Positions 7,270-13,019 of a stretch of 35,877 nt of DNA are shown piece by piece; position 1 is the stretch's first letter; every line of letters begins with the position of its first letter. Position numbers and translations under genes: made by a program. Location: positions 1 to 35,877 of the forward strand of contig CANQNA010000003.1 in assembly GCA_947625005.1 (NCBI GenBank), given 5' to 3'. The DNA comes from an uncultured Bacilli bacterium (GTDB taxonomy: Bacteria > Bacillota_I > Bacilli_A > RF39 > UBA660). The notes beneath the pieces were generated by a model. That model was not told the DNA's origin, did no database searches, and was given only the letters and a program-made list of their open reading frames with translations.

Positions 7270-7567
7270 TAGATATATCCTCCTCAATTTTTCTTATAAG
7301 TTTTAATTTTGCTTTAACATCAACATACTCAATAGCATTATTTTTTTGTTCCTCTTTAGGTAATGCTTTTAATCGAGTTTCTTCTCTTAATAACATATTT
7401 CTGTGAGCTCTAATAATCATTTTTAATCTTTCACATTTTATTTGATTACTTACTGCTAAATCTTTAATTTCTTTATATCCATCATTTTTTCCTAGAATAT
7501 AGCCTAATACATAAAATCCTAGAATAATCAAAATATCAATAATCGTTAATAATATAATCTTTATCAT
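7259..7567 (-). CDS. Small membrane-anchored protein (102 aa)
   Basis: N-terminal transmembrane helix (ILLTIIDILIILGFYVLGYI) followed by a charged helical domain (KMIIRAHRNMLLREETRLKA). GGAGGAAAT precedes the ATG. The layout (signal-anchor plus coiled helix) resembles phage-encoded spanin- or Rz-like and membrane-tethered early proteins, but it sits far from the lysis genes. Function unknown. Confidence 0.65.
   Translation of the reverse strand: MIKIILLTIIDILIILGFYVLGYILGKNDGYKEIKDLAVSNQIKCERLKMIIRAHRNMLLREETRLKALPKEEQKNNAIEYVDVKAKLKLIRKIEEDISNEM
7264..7287. repeat. 24-bp direct repeat, copy 2 (gene start/ribosome site)
   Basis: Second exact copy of the 2364-2387 element; in both places it joins a small membrane-protein gene ending EEDISNE to the next small gene. 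Confidence 0.85.
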
Positions 7568-7833
7568 ATTTCCTCCACATATTTATTTACTTTTTCGATA
7601 GTTACATCCAATGCTTCTGGTGTTACATCAAATATCTCAAAACATTCTTTTTTATCATCATAACTAACTATAATTTTTAAAATTTCTTCTTGTTCTACTT
7701 TTACATTAAATAATGGACTTTTTATTTTTAATATTTTTGATAAAATATACTCTTCTAATTTTTTAGAATCATTTAAAATTGATATATCAGCTAATTGCTT
7801 ATTAAAATTTTCATTTTTTATATCATCTCTCAC
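7564..7833 (-). CDS. Early protein of unknown function (89 aa)
   Basis: The GTG at 7833 is chosen because AAGGAGG lies 9 bases upstream; an earlier GTG at 7842 touches that site. Acidic alpha/beta protein (IIVSYDDKKECFEIFDVTPE). Overlaps the membrane protein by 4 bases and SpoVG by 11. No family recognised. Confidence 0.6.
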   Translation of the reverse strand: MRDDIKNENFNKQLADISILNDSKKLEEYILSKILKIKSPLFNVKVEQEEILKIIVSYDDKKECFEIFDVTPEALDVTIEKVNKYVEEI

Positions 7834-8113
7834 TTGATTCACCCTCCTTAAGATTTATAAATTCTGATAATATTAAATTTTCGATATATTTTCTTGTATC
7901 TGCGTTTAATGGATGACATATATCCATAAAAGTTTTATCTTCTAACATTCTTGATGGCATTGCACAGAACATTTTATTTTTTGTATTAATTATTCGAATA
8001 TCATTGACAAGAAATGATCCGTTTATTACAATACTTGCTGTTCCCACGATATTAGAATCTTCACTTTTAACTAATTTCTTAACTCTAATTGAAGTTATTT
8101 CAAATTTGTTCAT
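7823..8113 (-). CDS. spoVG: SpoVG family protein (96 aa)
   Basis: Matches SpoVG along nearly its whole length: EITSIRVKKL, then VGTASIVINGSFLVNDIRII, FCAMPSRM, FMDICHPLNADTRKYIENLI. SpoVG is a small site-specific DNA/RNA-binding regulator of septation, sporulation and virulence genes in Gram-positive bacteria, and copies occur in phages. Here it lies in the early operon beside the origin and coiled-coil protein; it may act on phage or host gene expression. Usual length for the family. Confidence 0.9.
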   Translation of the reverse strand: MNKFEITSIRVKKLVKSEDSNIVGTASIVINGSFLVNDIRIINTKNKMFCAMPSRMLEDKTFMDICHPLNADTRKYIENLILSEFINLKEGESSER

Positions 8114-8658
8114 CTTCTTTTTCCTTTCCTATTGCCAAATAAATTATAGTTTTCTAACTCTTTACGAGTAGCGGGGGTAAGTTTTCTCTTGCTTTCTTGA
8201 ATAATTTTTTGCAATAATTTTTTAATTTCTTTGTTTTCTATTTCATATTTTTTGATTTTTAATTCTTGATGTCTTATTTTTGAATTAAGCCCACCTTTAC
8301 TGGATGCGAGTTTTCTTTTTTCCAAAACTACATCTTGAAGTTTTAATGTTACATCCTGGTACTTATTCATTAGATCTAAATATTCTTTATCTTTAATAGT
8401 TTTATATTTTTGATAGTTTTCTTCTGATTTACTTAATTCATTTTTTAAATGTTCTTGTTTTAATTGAAGCTGCGTAATATCAGCATTTTTTGTTTTAATA
8501 GTATTTTCATATCTTGCTTTTTCTTTATTTCTCATAACACTCAAGTGATCTAGTTCTCTATTTTGTTGATCCCATTCTTGTTTATAACTAGAGCCTGTTA
8601 CTAAAGCAATAAAGTTTTCAAATGAGATTTCAATACCTTGAAAAAATTTTTCAAACAT
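8110..8658 (-). CDS. Long coiled-coil protein (182 aa)
   Basis: Residues about 30-150 are almost unbroken heptad-type helix (KNADITQLQLKQEHLKNELS; SEENYQKYKTIKDKEYLDLM). The C-terminus is basic (NLFGNRKGKRR). It begins MFEKFFQGIEISFENFIALV. First gene after the iteron region; its 4-base overlap with spoVG suggests coupling. No family recognised; a DNA-binding or structural replication role is only a guess. Confidence 0.65.
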   Translation of the reverse strand: MFEKFFQGIEISFENFIALVTGSSYKQEWDQQNRELDHLSVMRNKEKARYENTIKTKNADITQLQLKQEHLKNELSKSEENYQKYKTIKDKEYLDLMNKYQDVTLKLQDVVLEKRKLASSKGGLNSKIRHQELKIKKYEIENKEIKKLLQKIIQESKRKLTPATRKELENYNLFGNRKGKRR

Positions 8659-8751
8659 TTTTTTCCCCTTTCTAAAATAATTTTTAAAATTTTGCTTTTA
8701 TATACACACACATTTATATATATTTATATATATAATCAGTATCAGTTATAA

Positions 8752-8789
8752 GTTATAAGTATCATTATCAGTTATAAGTATCATTATCA
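8752..8789. repeat. 19-bp tandem repeat x2 next to the iterons
   Basis: GTTATAAGTATCATTATCA occurs twice back to back and is followed by GTTA of a third copy; related ATCAGTTATAAG precedes it at 8741. Probably part of the origin. Confidence 0.8.
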
Positions 8790-8816
8790 GTTAGGTACAA
8801 CTTGGTACAAAATTTT

Positions 8817-8886
8817 TGCGTTCGTATTTTTTAGAACATATTTTTATGCGTTCGTATTTTTTGGTATTTATTCGTATGCGTTCGTA
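8817..8886. repeat. Iterons TGCGTTCGTA x3, 30-bp period
   Basis: Copies at 8817-8826, 8847-8856 and 8877-8886; the first two extend identically into a T run. A further TTCGTA half-copy occurs at 8871-8876. Likely binding sites for the replication protein encoded immediately upstream (8897-9412). Confidence 0.8.
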
Positions 8887-8896
8887 TAATAAAACA

Positions 8897-9412
8897 TTAG
8901 TCATGTTCCGAATCTTCAAGCCAATTGTAATCAAAAAATTCCAAATCTGTACTTTCACCATTTTTTCTTCTTTCTTCACACCAGGAATCATATAGTTGTT
9001 CAACCTCTTTGTTCCATTCTTCAAAACTCTTATCATGATGATCTAATTTAAAACTGGAACTTTCCGGAAGAGTACAAATATATTTTTTTAAGCATCCAAA
9101 ACACGAATCACATTTTGAAATATTCCCTAAATGACACCCATTAAATTTTGCTTTCTGCTGCCTCCAACGATTTTCTGCTATTTCCCTATTTTTCTCACAC
9201 TTTTTCTTATATTTTCGACTGTCTATATCTATATTTGTTTTTACAAATGAGAATGCTATTTTTAAAGCTGCATTATTACAAAAATCTGGATCTTTACCTG
9301 TTCGGACATATTGGAAGATGCCACGCATCAAAATTCCGATTTCTTTATCCGATAATAAACTAAAATGTTCTTCATAATCCAGGTACATTATGAAACTATT
9401 TTTTTTATCCAT
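8897..9412 (-). CDS. DUF6291-like phage replication protein (171 aa)
   Basis: Starts at the ATG at 9412 (MDKKNSFIMYLDYEEHFSLL). The segment LSDKEIGILMRGIFQYVRTG, KIAFSFVKTNIDID, and ENREIAENRW is typical of the DUF6291 N-terminal domain of phage replication/primosome proteins. The middle has four Cys (CHLGNISKCDSCFGCLKKYIC) that could bind a metal. The C-terminus is acidic (LEFFDYNWLEDSEHD). It ends just beside the iterons, so it is the best candidate for the origin-binding initiator or helicase-loading partner. Shorter than typical replisome organisers, so it may rely on host factors. Confidence 0.75.
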   Translation of the reverse strand: MDKKNSFIMYLDYEEHFSLLSDKEIGILMRGIFQYVRTGKDPDFCNNAALKIAFSFVKTNIDIDSRKYKKKCEKNREIAENRWRQQKAKFNGCHLGNISKCDSCFGCLKKYICTLPESSSFKLDHHDKSFEEWNKEVEQLYDSWCEERRKNGESTDLEFFDYNWLEDSEHD

Positions 9413-9455
9413 GGCATCACTTTTCCTTTCTTCTATTTGCTTACTTTTCATTTTT

Positions 9456-9544
9456 TTGATACAATAAAAGAGTAAGTTTTATAGATAAATTTACAATATA
9501 GAATTATGAACGAGGTTTGCTATATCTTTCATAATTCTTTTTTT
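9456..9544 (+). ncRNA. Possible short + strand transcript ending in an intrinsic terminator
   Basis: A promoter-like TTGATA (9456-9461) and TATAGA (9480-9485) with an 18-base spacer precede a perfect 10-bp stem, GAATTATGAA (9501-9510) with TTCATAATTC (9528-9537), followed by seven T at 9538-9544. This is a terminator oriented against all nearby genes. It could end a roughly 50-base antisense RNA near the start of the replication gene or simply block read-through. Confidence 0.35.
9501..9544 (+). terminator. Rho-independent terminator on the + strand
   Basis: 10-bp perfect stem, 17-base loop, then TTTTTTT. On the - strand the hairpin lacks a following U tract, so it most likely acts on + strand transcripts. 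Confidence 0.55.
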
Positions 9545-9806
9545 ATTCGGCATTAATATCACCCCAACAAATTTTTAATCCGTATTTATAACCTTGACAT
9601 GTATTACCATTTGATTTGGTATATTTTGGACCAAATGTCATTCCTACAAAACTATAAATAAACCAGGATATGATTAAGATTACACCAAATGCTATAAATA
9701 CATTTTTCCAATTCATCCTCAAGTGATTATTTTCTAAATAATGCTGAATAGATATAATTATTAAAGTTAAAATGATGCCTATTATCATTCCAATTATAAA
9801 ATTCAT
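9543..9806 (-). CDS. Membrane protein, two helices (87 aa)
   Basis: Transmembrane helices at about 1-21 (MNFIIGMIIGIILTLIIISI) and 34-56 (VFIAFGVILIISWFIYSFVG), then a short outside-type tail with two Cys (NTCQGYKYGLKICWGD). ATGA overlap with the preceding 56-residue gene. Function unknown; superinfection exclusion is one possibility for such early membrane proteins. Confidence 0.65.
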   Translation of the reverse strand: MNFIIGMIIGIILTLIIISIQHYLENNHLRMNWKNVFIAFGVILIISWFIYSFVGMTFGPKYTKSNGNTCQGYKYGLKICWGDINAE

Positions 9807-9973
9807 ATTGAAGCCTCCAATCTTTTTATATTTTTCTTGGTAGCTTCCAAAGCTAATTTGTGATACTTAATATCTTTTTCGTTAGTATCATTTTTTAATA
9901 TTTCTTTTAATAAAATTAATTTTTGTTTTTCCTTTTCTAATGTCGTATTTTCCTCAATTACAACTCTCATCAT
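9803..9973 (-). CDS. Small helical protein (56 aa)
   Basis: Open from ATG 9973, with AGGAGG eight bases upstream, to a TGA that overlaps the next ATG. Reads MMRVVIEENTTLEKEKQKLI, then LLKEILKNDTNEKDIKYHKL. Charged, all-helical, likely coiled coil. It overlaps the end of the 95-residue gene by 20 bases. Function unknown. Confidence 0.7.
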   Translation of the reverse strand: MMRVVIEENTTLEKEKQKLILLKEILKNDTNEKDIKYHKLALEATKKNIKRLEASI

Positions 9974-10241
9974 TTTTTGATCCTCCTATCTGTTGATTTA
10001 CTATTTTCTTTAAATACTTTGTATTAAGATTTAAATATTCAATTACTGCTTCACTAGGTACTAAACTATTTGGCAAAAAATTATTTTTATCAGTTTCTTG
10101 TTTTGCTATTTCATCTTTTATTTGTTTAGCTTTTCTAATACCAACACATGCCAATGTTTTGATGTCATTAGTAGATAGCCATTGATTATCTAAAATCTTT
10201 AACATTTCTTTTGCGGAGGCCCTTTGTGGCATTCTAGCCAT
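9954..10241 (-). CDS. HTH-type early protein, DUF3173/excisionase-like (95 aa)
   Basis: Residues about 20-45 (WLSTNDIKTLACVGIRKAKQ) look like a winged HTH, followed by FLPNSLVPSEAVIEYLNL, which resembles the end of DUF3173-type DNA-binding proteins. Strong ribosome site TAAGGAGATGATTTT. Second gene of the leftward operon, where excisionases and early regulators are usual. Role inferred only. Confidence 0.7.
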   Translation of the reverse strand: MARMPQRASAKEMLKILDNQWLSTNDIKTLACVGIRKAKQIKDEIAKQETDKNNFLPNSLVPSEAVIEYLNLNTKYLKKIVNQQIGGSKNDESCN

Positions 10242-10280
10242 AAAATCATCTCCTTACATTTAGCGGTCTTTCATATTCTT

Positions 10281-10526
10281 TTAATTCTCACTTGGTAAAA
10301 AGTCATTTGGCATTAACTTTTTATCCGACAATGAATTAATTATTGTTAAAATTGTAAAAAATTCTTCTGTTGATAATTTAACTTTTCCATTTAGCTTATC
10401 TGATAAAACAGAATCACTACACTTCATCTCTTTTGCAATGGTAGTTTGATTGATATCATTTTCTACTAGGAAAATTTTAATTTTTTTACCAATGCTTCCA
10501 AAGTCAACAATAACTGGATCAGCCAT
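10281..10526 (-). CDS. Cro-like regulator (81 aa)
   Basis: Start at ATG 10526 (MADPVIVDFGSIGKK), with GAGGAGG ten bases upstream. An HTH of the Cro/C1 class lies at about residues 20-60 (NDINQTTIAKEMKCSDSVLS, DKLNGKVKLS). First gene of the leftward early operon, divergent from the repressor, so it is the likely Cro counterpart. Expected to bind the TTCGA operators at 10547-10635 and limit repressor expression. Confidence 0.8.
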   Translation of the reverse strand: MADPVIVDFGSIGKKIKIFLVENDINQTTIAKEMKCSDSVLSDKLNGKVKLSTEEFFTILTIINSLSDKKLMPNDFLPSEN

Positions 10527-10546
10527 ATTTCGACACCTCCTCACTT

Positions 10547-10563
10547 GTTCGACTTCCTCGAAC
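10547..10563. promoter_or_regulatory. Operator O1
   Basis: Perfect inverted repeat GTTCGA-CTTCC-TCGAAC, located just downstream of the predicted start point of the leftward promoter. Confidence 0.8.
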
Positions 10564-10572
10564 TATGACACC

Positions 10573-10601
10573 ATTATAATTCGGCTATTTCGAAATGTCA
10601 A
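10573..10601 (-). promoter_or_regulatory. Leftward early promoter (consensus)
   Basis: On the - strand TTGACA (10601-10596), a 17-base spacer, then TATAAT (10578-10573): perfect consensus in both boxes and spacing. It drives the Cro-like gene and the early operon. Operator O2 lies wholly in its spacer and O1 just past the start point, so bound repressor would shut it. Confidence 0.9.
10580..10594. promoter_or_regulatory. Operator O2
   Basis: TTCGG-CTATT-TCGAA, one mismatch from a perfect dyad of the same design as O1 and O3. It occupies the -35/-10 spacer of the leftward promoter. Confidence 0.75.
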
Positions 10602-10618
10602 TATATTTTAGATAATTT

Positions 10619-10635
10619 TTTCGAATATTTCGAAA
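10619..10635. promoter_or_regulatory. Operator O3
   Basis: Perfect inverted repeat TTTCGA-ATATT-TCGAAA immediately upstream of the repressor promoter. It could allow activation or autoregulation of the repressor. Confidence 0.8.
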
Positions 10636-10641
10636 CTTTTG

Positions 10642-10670
10642 TTGTATATTGAAGTCAATTGTGTTAAGAT
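10642..10670 (+). promoter_or_regulatory. Repressor promoter (candidate)
   Basis: TTGTAT (10642-10647), 17-base spacer, TAAGAT (10665-10670) preceded by TGT, an extended -10. An alternative pair is TTGAAG (10649-10654) with TATAGT (10673-10678) and 18 bases. The repressor ribosome site AAGGA follows. Confidence 0.55.
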
Positions 10671-10696
10671 TATATAGTGAAAGGACGGGATAACTT

Positions 10697-11047
10697 ATGG
10701 CTTTAAATGAAAATATAAAAAATGCAAGATTAAAAAAAAAGATGACTCAAAGAGAATTAGGGGAAGCAATTGGAGTTTCTCATAATGCAATAAGTGACTG
10801 GGAAAGTGGAAATCATAAACCAGATGCTGATACAGTCATTGCTTTGTGTAAAGTTTTAGATGTTGATGCAAATTATATGTTAGACTGGGAAGAACGAGTT
10901 GCTACCAATAATGTTAAACAAGCTCTTGTAAAAGTATTAAGAGAAAATGACTTTTTTGATGGTGATGATCTATCTGAAGAAAACCTGGATAAATTAATAA
11001 AATTTATCAATGCAAATAAAGATTTTATAATAAATAAAAAAGACTAA
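10697..11047 (+). CDS. Lysogeny repressor, HTH_3/XRE type (116 aa)
   Basis: XRE-family HTH at about residues 6-60 (IKNARLKKKMTQRELGEAIG, VSHNAISDWESGNHKPDADT) followed by a short helical C-terminal part (LVKVLRENDFFDGDDLSEEN). There is no S24 autocleavage peptidase domain, so classical RecA-driven self-cleavage is unlikely; induction would need an antirepressor or another mechanism. It is divergent from the Cro-like gene with the three TTCGA dyads between them, the expected layout for a CI-type switch. Confidence 0.88.
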   Translation: MALNENIKNARLKKKMTQRELGEAIGVSHNAISDWESGNHKPDADTVIALCKVLDVDANYMLDWEERVATNNVKQALVKVLRENDFFDGDDLSEENLDKLIKFINANKDFIINKKD

Positions 11048-11049
11048 TT

Positions 11050-11139
11050 CTATTTTCGAATTAGCCTGATAAGTTTAATAAATAACCAAACATCTATGTT
11101 GTTATTTTCTATCACTTTCATTAACTTATCTACATTCAT
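11050..11139 (-). CDS. Possible small peptide gene (29 aa)
   Basis: ATG at 11139 preceded six bases upstream by GAGGGGGA; reads MNVDKLMKVIENNNIDVWLF then IKLIRLIRK. It points toward the repressor end. Nothing else supports it, and a chance open frame with a purine-rich leader is possible. Confidence 0.3.
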   Translation of the reverse strand: MNVDKLMKVIENNNIDVWLFIKLIRLIRK

Positions 11140-11176
11140 CCAAAATCCCCCTCTCGGGCAATATTATAAAATTAAA

Positions 11177-11209
11177 AGATTTATTATACTATTTATTTAT
11201 AATAAATCT
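11177..11209. repeat. 11-bp perfect inverted repeat, repressor-integrase gap
   Basis: AGATTTATTAT at 11177-11187 and ATAATAAATCT at 11199-11209 with an 11-base loop. AT-only and without a T tract, so terminator activity is doubtful; a protein-binding site or RNA hairpin is equally possible. The rest of 11140-11302 shows no gene. Confidence 0.6.
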
Positions 11210-11302
11210 CTAATAATTCCTTGAAATGTCAATTTTGAGGTCTGAAATGCAAAAAAATACATATTTTATCCTAAAACTAGCATTTTAACCCTAAAAATTT
11301 AC

Positions 11303-11334
11303 AAAAAAATCACCTGGAGTTGCAGCTCCAAGTG
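11303..11334 (-). terminator. Terminator of the small RNA
   Basis: On the - strand CACTTGGAG, loop CTGCAA, CTCCAGGTG: a 9-bp stem with one G-U pair, followed by ATTTTTTT. Good rho-independent form. Confidence 0.7.
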
Positions 11335-11406
11335 AGAATATGAAAAACCCAAACGACCGCTAAATCGTAAACAAAAATAGCAGAGCTATAATTGTATGGA
11401 TTTTCC
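11303..11406 (-). ncRNA. Probable small noncoding RNA divergent from the integrase
   Basis: A consensus-like - strand promoter (11413-11441) is followed about 80 bases later by an intrinsic terminator, giving a transcript of about 104 bases with no ATG-started frame. It contains hairpins ATAGC-TCT-GCTAT and ACGA...TCGT before the terminator hairpin. No homologue is known to me. It would overlap the integrase 5' leader in antisense, so control of integrase or repressor expression is a reasonable guess. Confidence 0.55.
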
Positions 11407-11412
11407 TATATA

Positions 11413-11441
11413 ATTATAGCACATCTTATAAAAATAAACAA
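11413..11441 (-). promoter_or_regulatory. Promoter of the small RNA
   Basis: On the - strand TTGTTT (11441-11436), exactly 17 bases, then TATAAT (11418-11413) with TGC immediately before it (extended -10). The -10 sits in one arm of the 9-bp inverted repeat GCTATAATT/AATTATAGC (11385-11393 and 11412-11420). Confidence 0.65.
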
Positions 11442-11459
11442 TATAAGGAGTGAATAATT

Positions 11460-12725
11460 ATGTCAGTAATTCAAGAAAAAAATAAAAAAAAATGGACCAA
11501 AGATGGCCGCTCATGGTATTACGATGTTTACTATATTGATATTACCGGAATAAGAAGAGAAAAAAAGAGTAAACTCTATGCATCTAAATCCATTGCAAAA
11601 GAAGAAGAAAGAAAGTTTTTAAATACAATTTATGATCATAAAGTAAATATAACTAATATGACTTTTAAGGATTTATATGATTCGTTTTATGAATATAAAA
11701 AAGATAAAGTAAGAGATAGTACAATTAAAACTTACCGAGATAGGATAATTTATCTTGAAATACTCCAAAATATAAAATTAAAAGATTTAAATATTCAACA
11801 TATAGAAATGTGGAAAAGAAAAATGAACGAATTTCCACTAGCATTATCATATAAAAACGATATATTTAAATTTGTAAAAGCTATTCTCAATTATGGTACT
11901 AAATTTTATGATTTCAACTTTAGCCAAGTATATAATAAAATGGAAAAGTTTTCTGATCCAAATGAGCTTCCAAAAGAAATGTTATTTTATACTTTTAAAG
12001 AATTTTCCCAATTCATTTCTGTAGAAAAGGATTTAAAATGGAAAACATTATTTGAAACACTTTACTATATGGGATTAAGAAAAGGTGAATTAAGAGGCTT
12101 ACAATGGAAAGATGTTAATTTCGAAAAGAAGACAATAAATATAACTAAACAAATACCATCTATATACAATAATAAAAGCTATAAAATTACACCTTTGAAA
12201 ACAAAAAAAAGCAATCGTGAACTTCCTTTAAATTCAATAGTATATAATGACTTAAAATTACTATTTGAAGAAAATAATAAATATTCTAATTTTAGTAGTG
12301 AATGGTTTGTTTTCGGAAACATCTTTCCGATTGCCAAAGAGCCTATAAGAGATAGGAAAAAAATAATCTGTTCTCAATCTGGAGTAAAAGAAATAAGAAT
12401 CCATGATTTTAGGCACAGTTGTGCATCACTATTAATTAACAATGGAGCTAATATTACAATTGTTGCTAAATATTTAGGACATACAAAAATTGATGAAACA
12501 TTAAATACTTATGCACATATGTTTAAAAGTAAATTAGAAGATATTGTAAATTTAATAGATAACATTGCAAATGAAAAAACTATAAAAATAGATCAAAATA
12601 ACCTAGAAGAAAATTTCGAAAATAAAGTTATAGATTTAGTTAATTCTTTATTAACTAAAGGATATAGTGGTGAATCAATTACTAAAGTATTAAAAGAATT
12701 TGAAGCAAATTTCATAAAAAAATAA
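11460..12725 (+). CDS. int: Phage integrase, tyrosine recombinase (421 aa)
   Basis: N-terminal arm-DNA-binding (AP2-like) region (WYYDVYYIDITGIRREKKSK), a core-binding SAM-like domain at about 60-160, and a catalytic domain with GLRKGELRGL (Arg), HDFRHSCASL (His-x-x-Arg), LGHTKIDETLNTYAHMF (His and nucleophile Tyr). AAGGAG precedes the ATG. The C-terminal extension after the Tyr (about 60 residues) is Asn/Lys-rich. It catalyses attP-attB integration and, with an excisionase, excision. Located next to the repressor as in typical temperate siphoviruses; a direct-repeat region downstream may be attP. Confidence 0.95.
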   Translation: MSVIQEKNKKKWTKDGRSWYYDVYYIDITGIRREKKSKLYASKSIAKEEERKFLNTIYDHKVNITNMTFKDLYDSFYEYKKDKVRDSTIKTYRDRIIYLEILQNIKLKDLNIQHIEMWKRKMNEFPLALSYKNDIFKFVKAILNYGTKFYDFNFSQVYNKMEKFSDPNELPKEMLFYTFKEFSQFISVEKDLKWKTLFETLYYMGLRKGELRGLQWKDVNFEKKTINITKQIPSIYNNKSYKITPLKTKKSNRELPLNSIVYNDLKLLFEENNKYSNFSSEWFVFGNIFPIAKEPIRDRKKIICSQSGVKEIRIHDFRHSCASLLINNGANITIVAKYLGHTKIDETLNTYAHMFKSKLEDIVNLIDNIANEKTIKIDQNNLEENFENKVIDLVNSLLTKGYSGESITKVLKEFEANFIKK

Positions 12726-12730
12726 AGAAA

Positions 12731-12959
12731 AATACGAGGTAATTACGCGGTAATCATTACTTAAAAAATTAAAAACCCTTTAAAATCAACAAAAATGAGA
12801 GCGATATTTAGTCATCGCTCTCTTCAGGGGGCTGTAGTTTTTTATATTTTTATTTTGTTTTATATCTACTTATGCCGCATAAAATAAGGCTTTTATAATC
12901 TTATATGAATTTATATTTTTTTAAAAAATACATGGAATACGAGGTAATTACGCGGTAAT
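12731..12959. other. Candidate attP region with paired arm-type repeats
   Basis: A 24-base sequence containing GGTAATTACGCGGTAAT is repeated exactly at 12731-12754 and 12936-12959; each copy holds two GGTAAT units 11 bases apart. The pair frames a hairpin and AT-rich DNA between integrase and endolysin, where attP normally lies in this gene order. The core cannot be identified without a host junction. Confidence 0.5.
12797..12822. terminator. Hairpin after the integrase gene
   Basis: GAGAGCGAT and ATCGCTCTC form a perfect 9-bp stem with an 8-base loop. On the - strand it is followed by ATTTTTGTTG, on the + strand by a weaker tract. Probably ends integrase and/or leftward transcripts; it could also be part of attP. 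Confidence 0.6.
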
Positions 12960-12988
12960 TACGATATAAATATACTTGATATTATTCC

Positions 12989-13013
12989 AAAAAAAAATAA
13001 GGGCAAAGCCCTT
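12989..13013 (-). terminator. Late operon terminator
   Basis: AAGGGC-TTT-GCCCTT on the - strand followed by A and nine T. A strong intrinsic terminator a few bases after the endolysin stop, ending the long leftward late transcript and insulating the lysogeny block. Confidence 0.9.
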
Positions 13014-13019
13014 AAAATT

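Larger units (their letters stand above)
8695..8890. other. Probable replication origin: iterons, tandem repeats and AT-rich tract
   Basis: Three copies of TGCGTTCGTA start at 8817, 8847 and 8877, exactly 30 bp apart (about three helical turns). Next to them GTTATAAGTATCATTATCA is tandemly repeated at 8752-8770 and 8771-8789. A pure A/T tract with alternating TA lies at 8695-8735. Iterons plus an unwinding-prone tract beside a replication-protein gene is the classic phage/plasmid origin design. No gene lies in 8659-8896. Confidence 0.75.

Noticed and set aside
8741..8890. CRISPR-like array
   Set aside because: Repeats are 10-19 bp with fixed 30-bp or tandem spacing and no unique spacers of uniform length; iterons explain them better.
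8791..9036. Open frame on the - strand across the iterons
   Set aside because: It repeats YERI/KKYER only because it reads through the iteron DNA, and it overlaps the replication gene in another frame.
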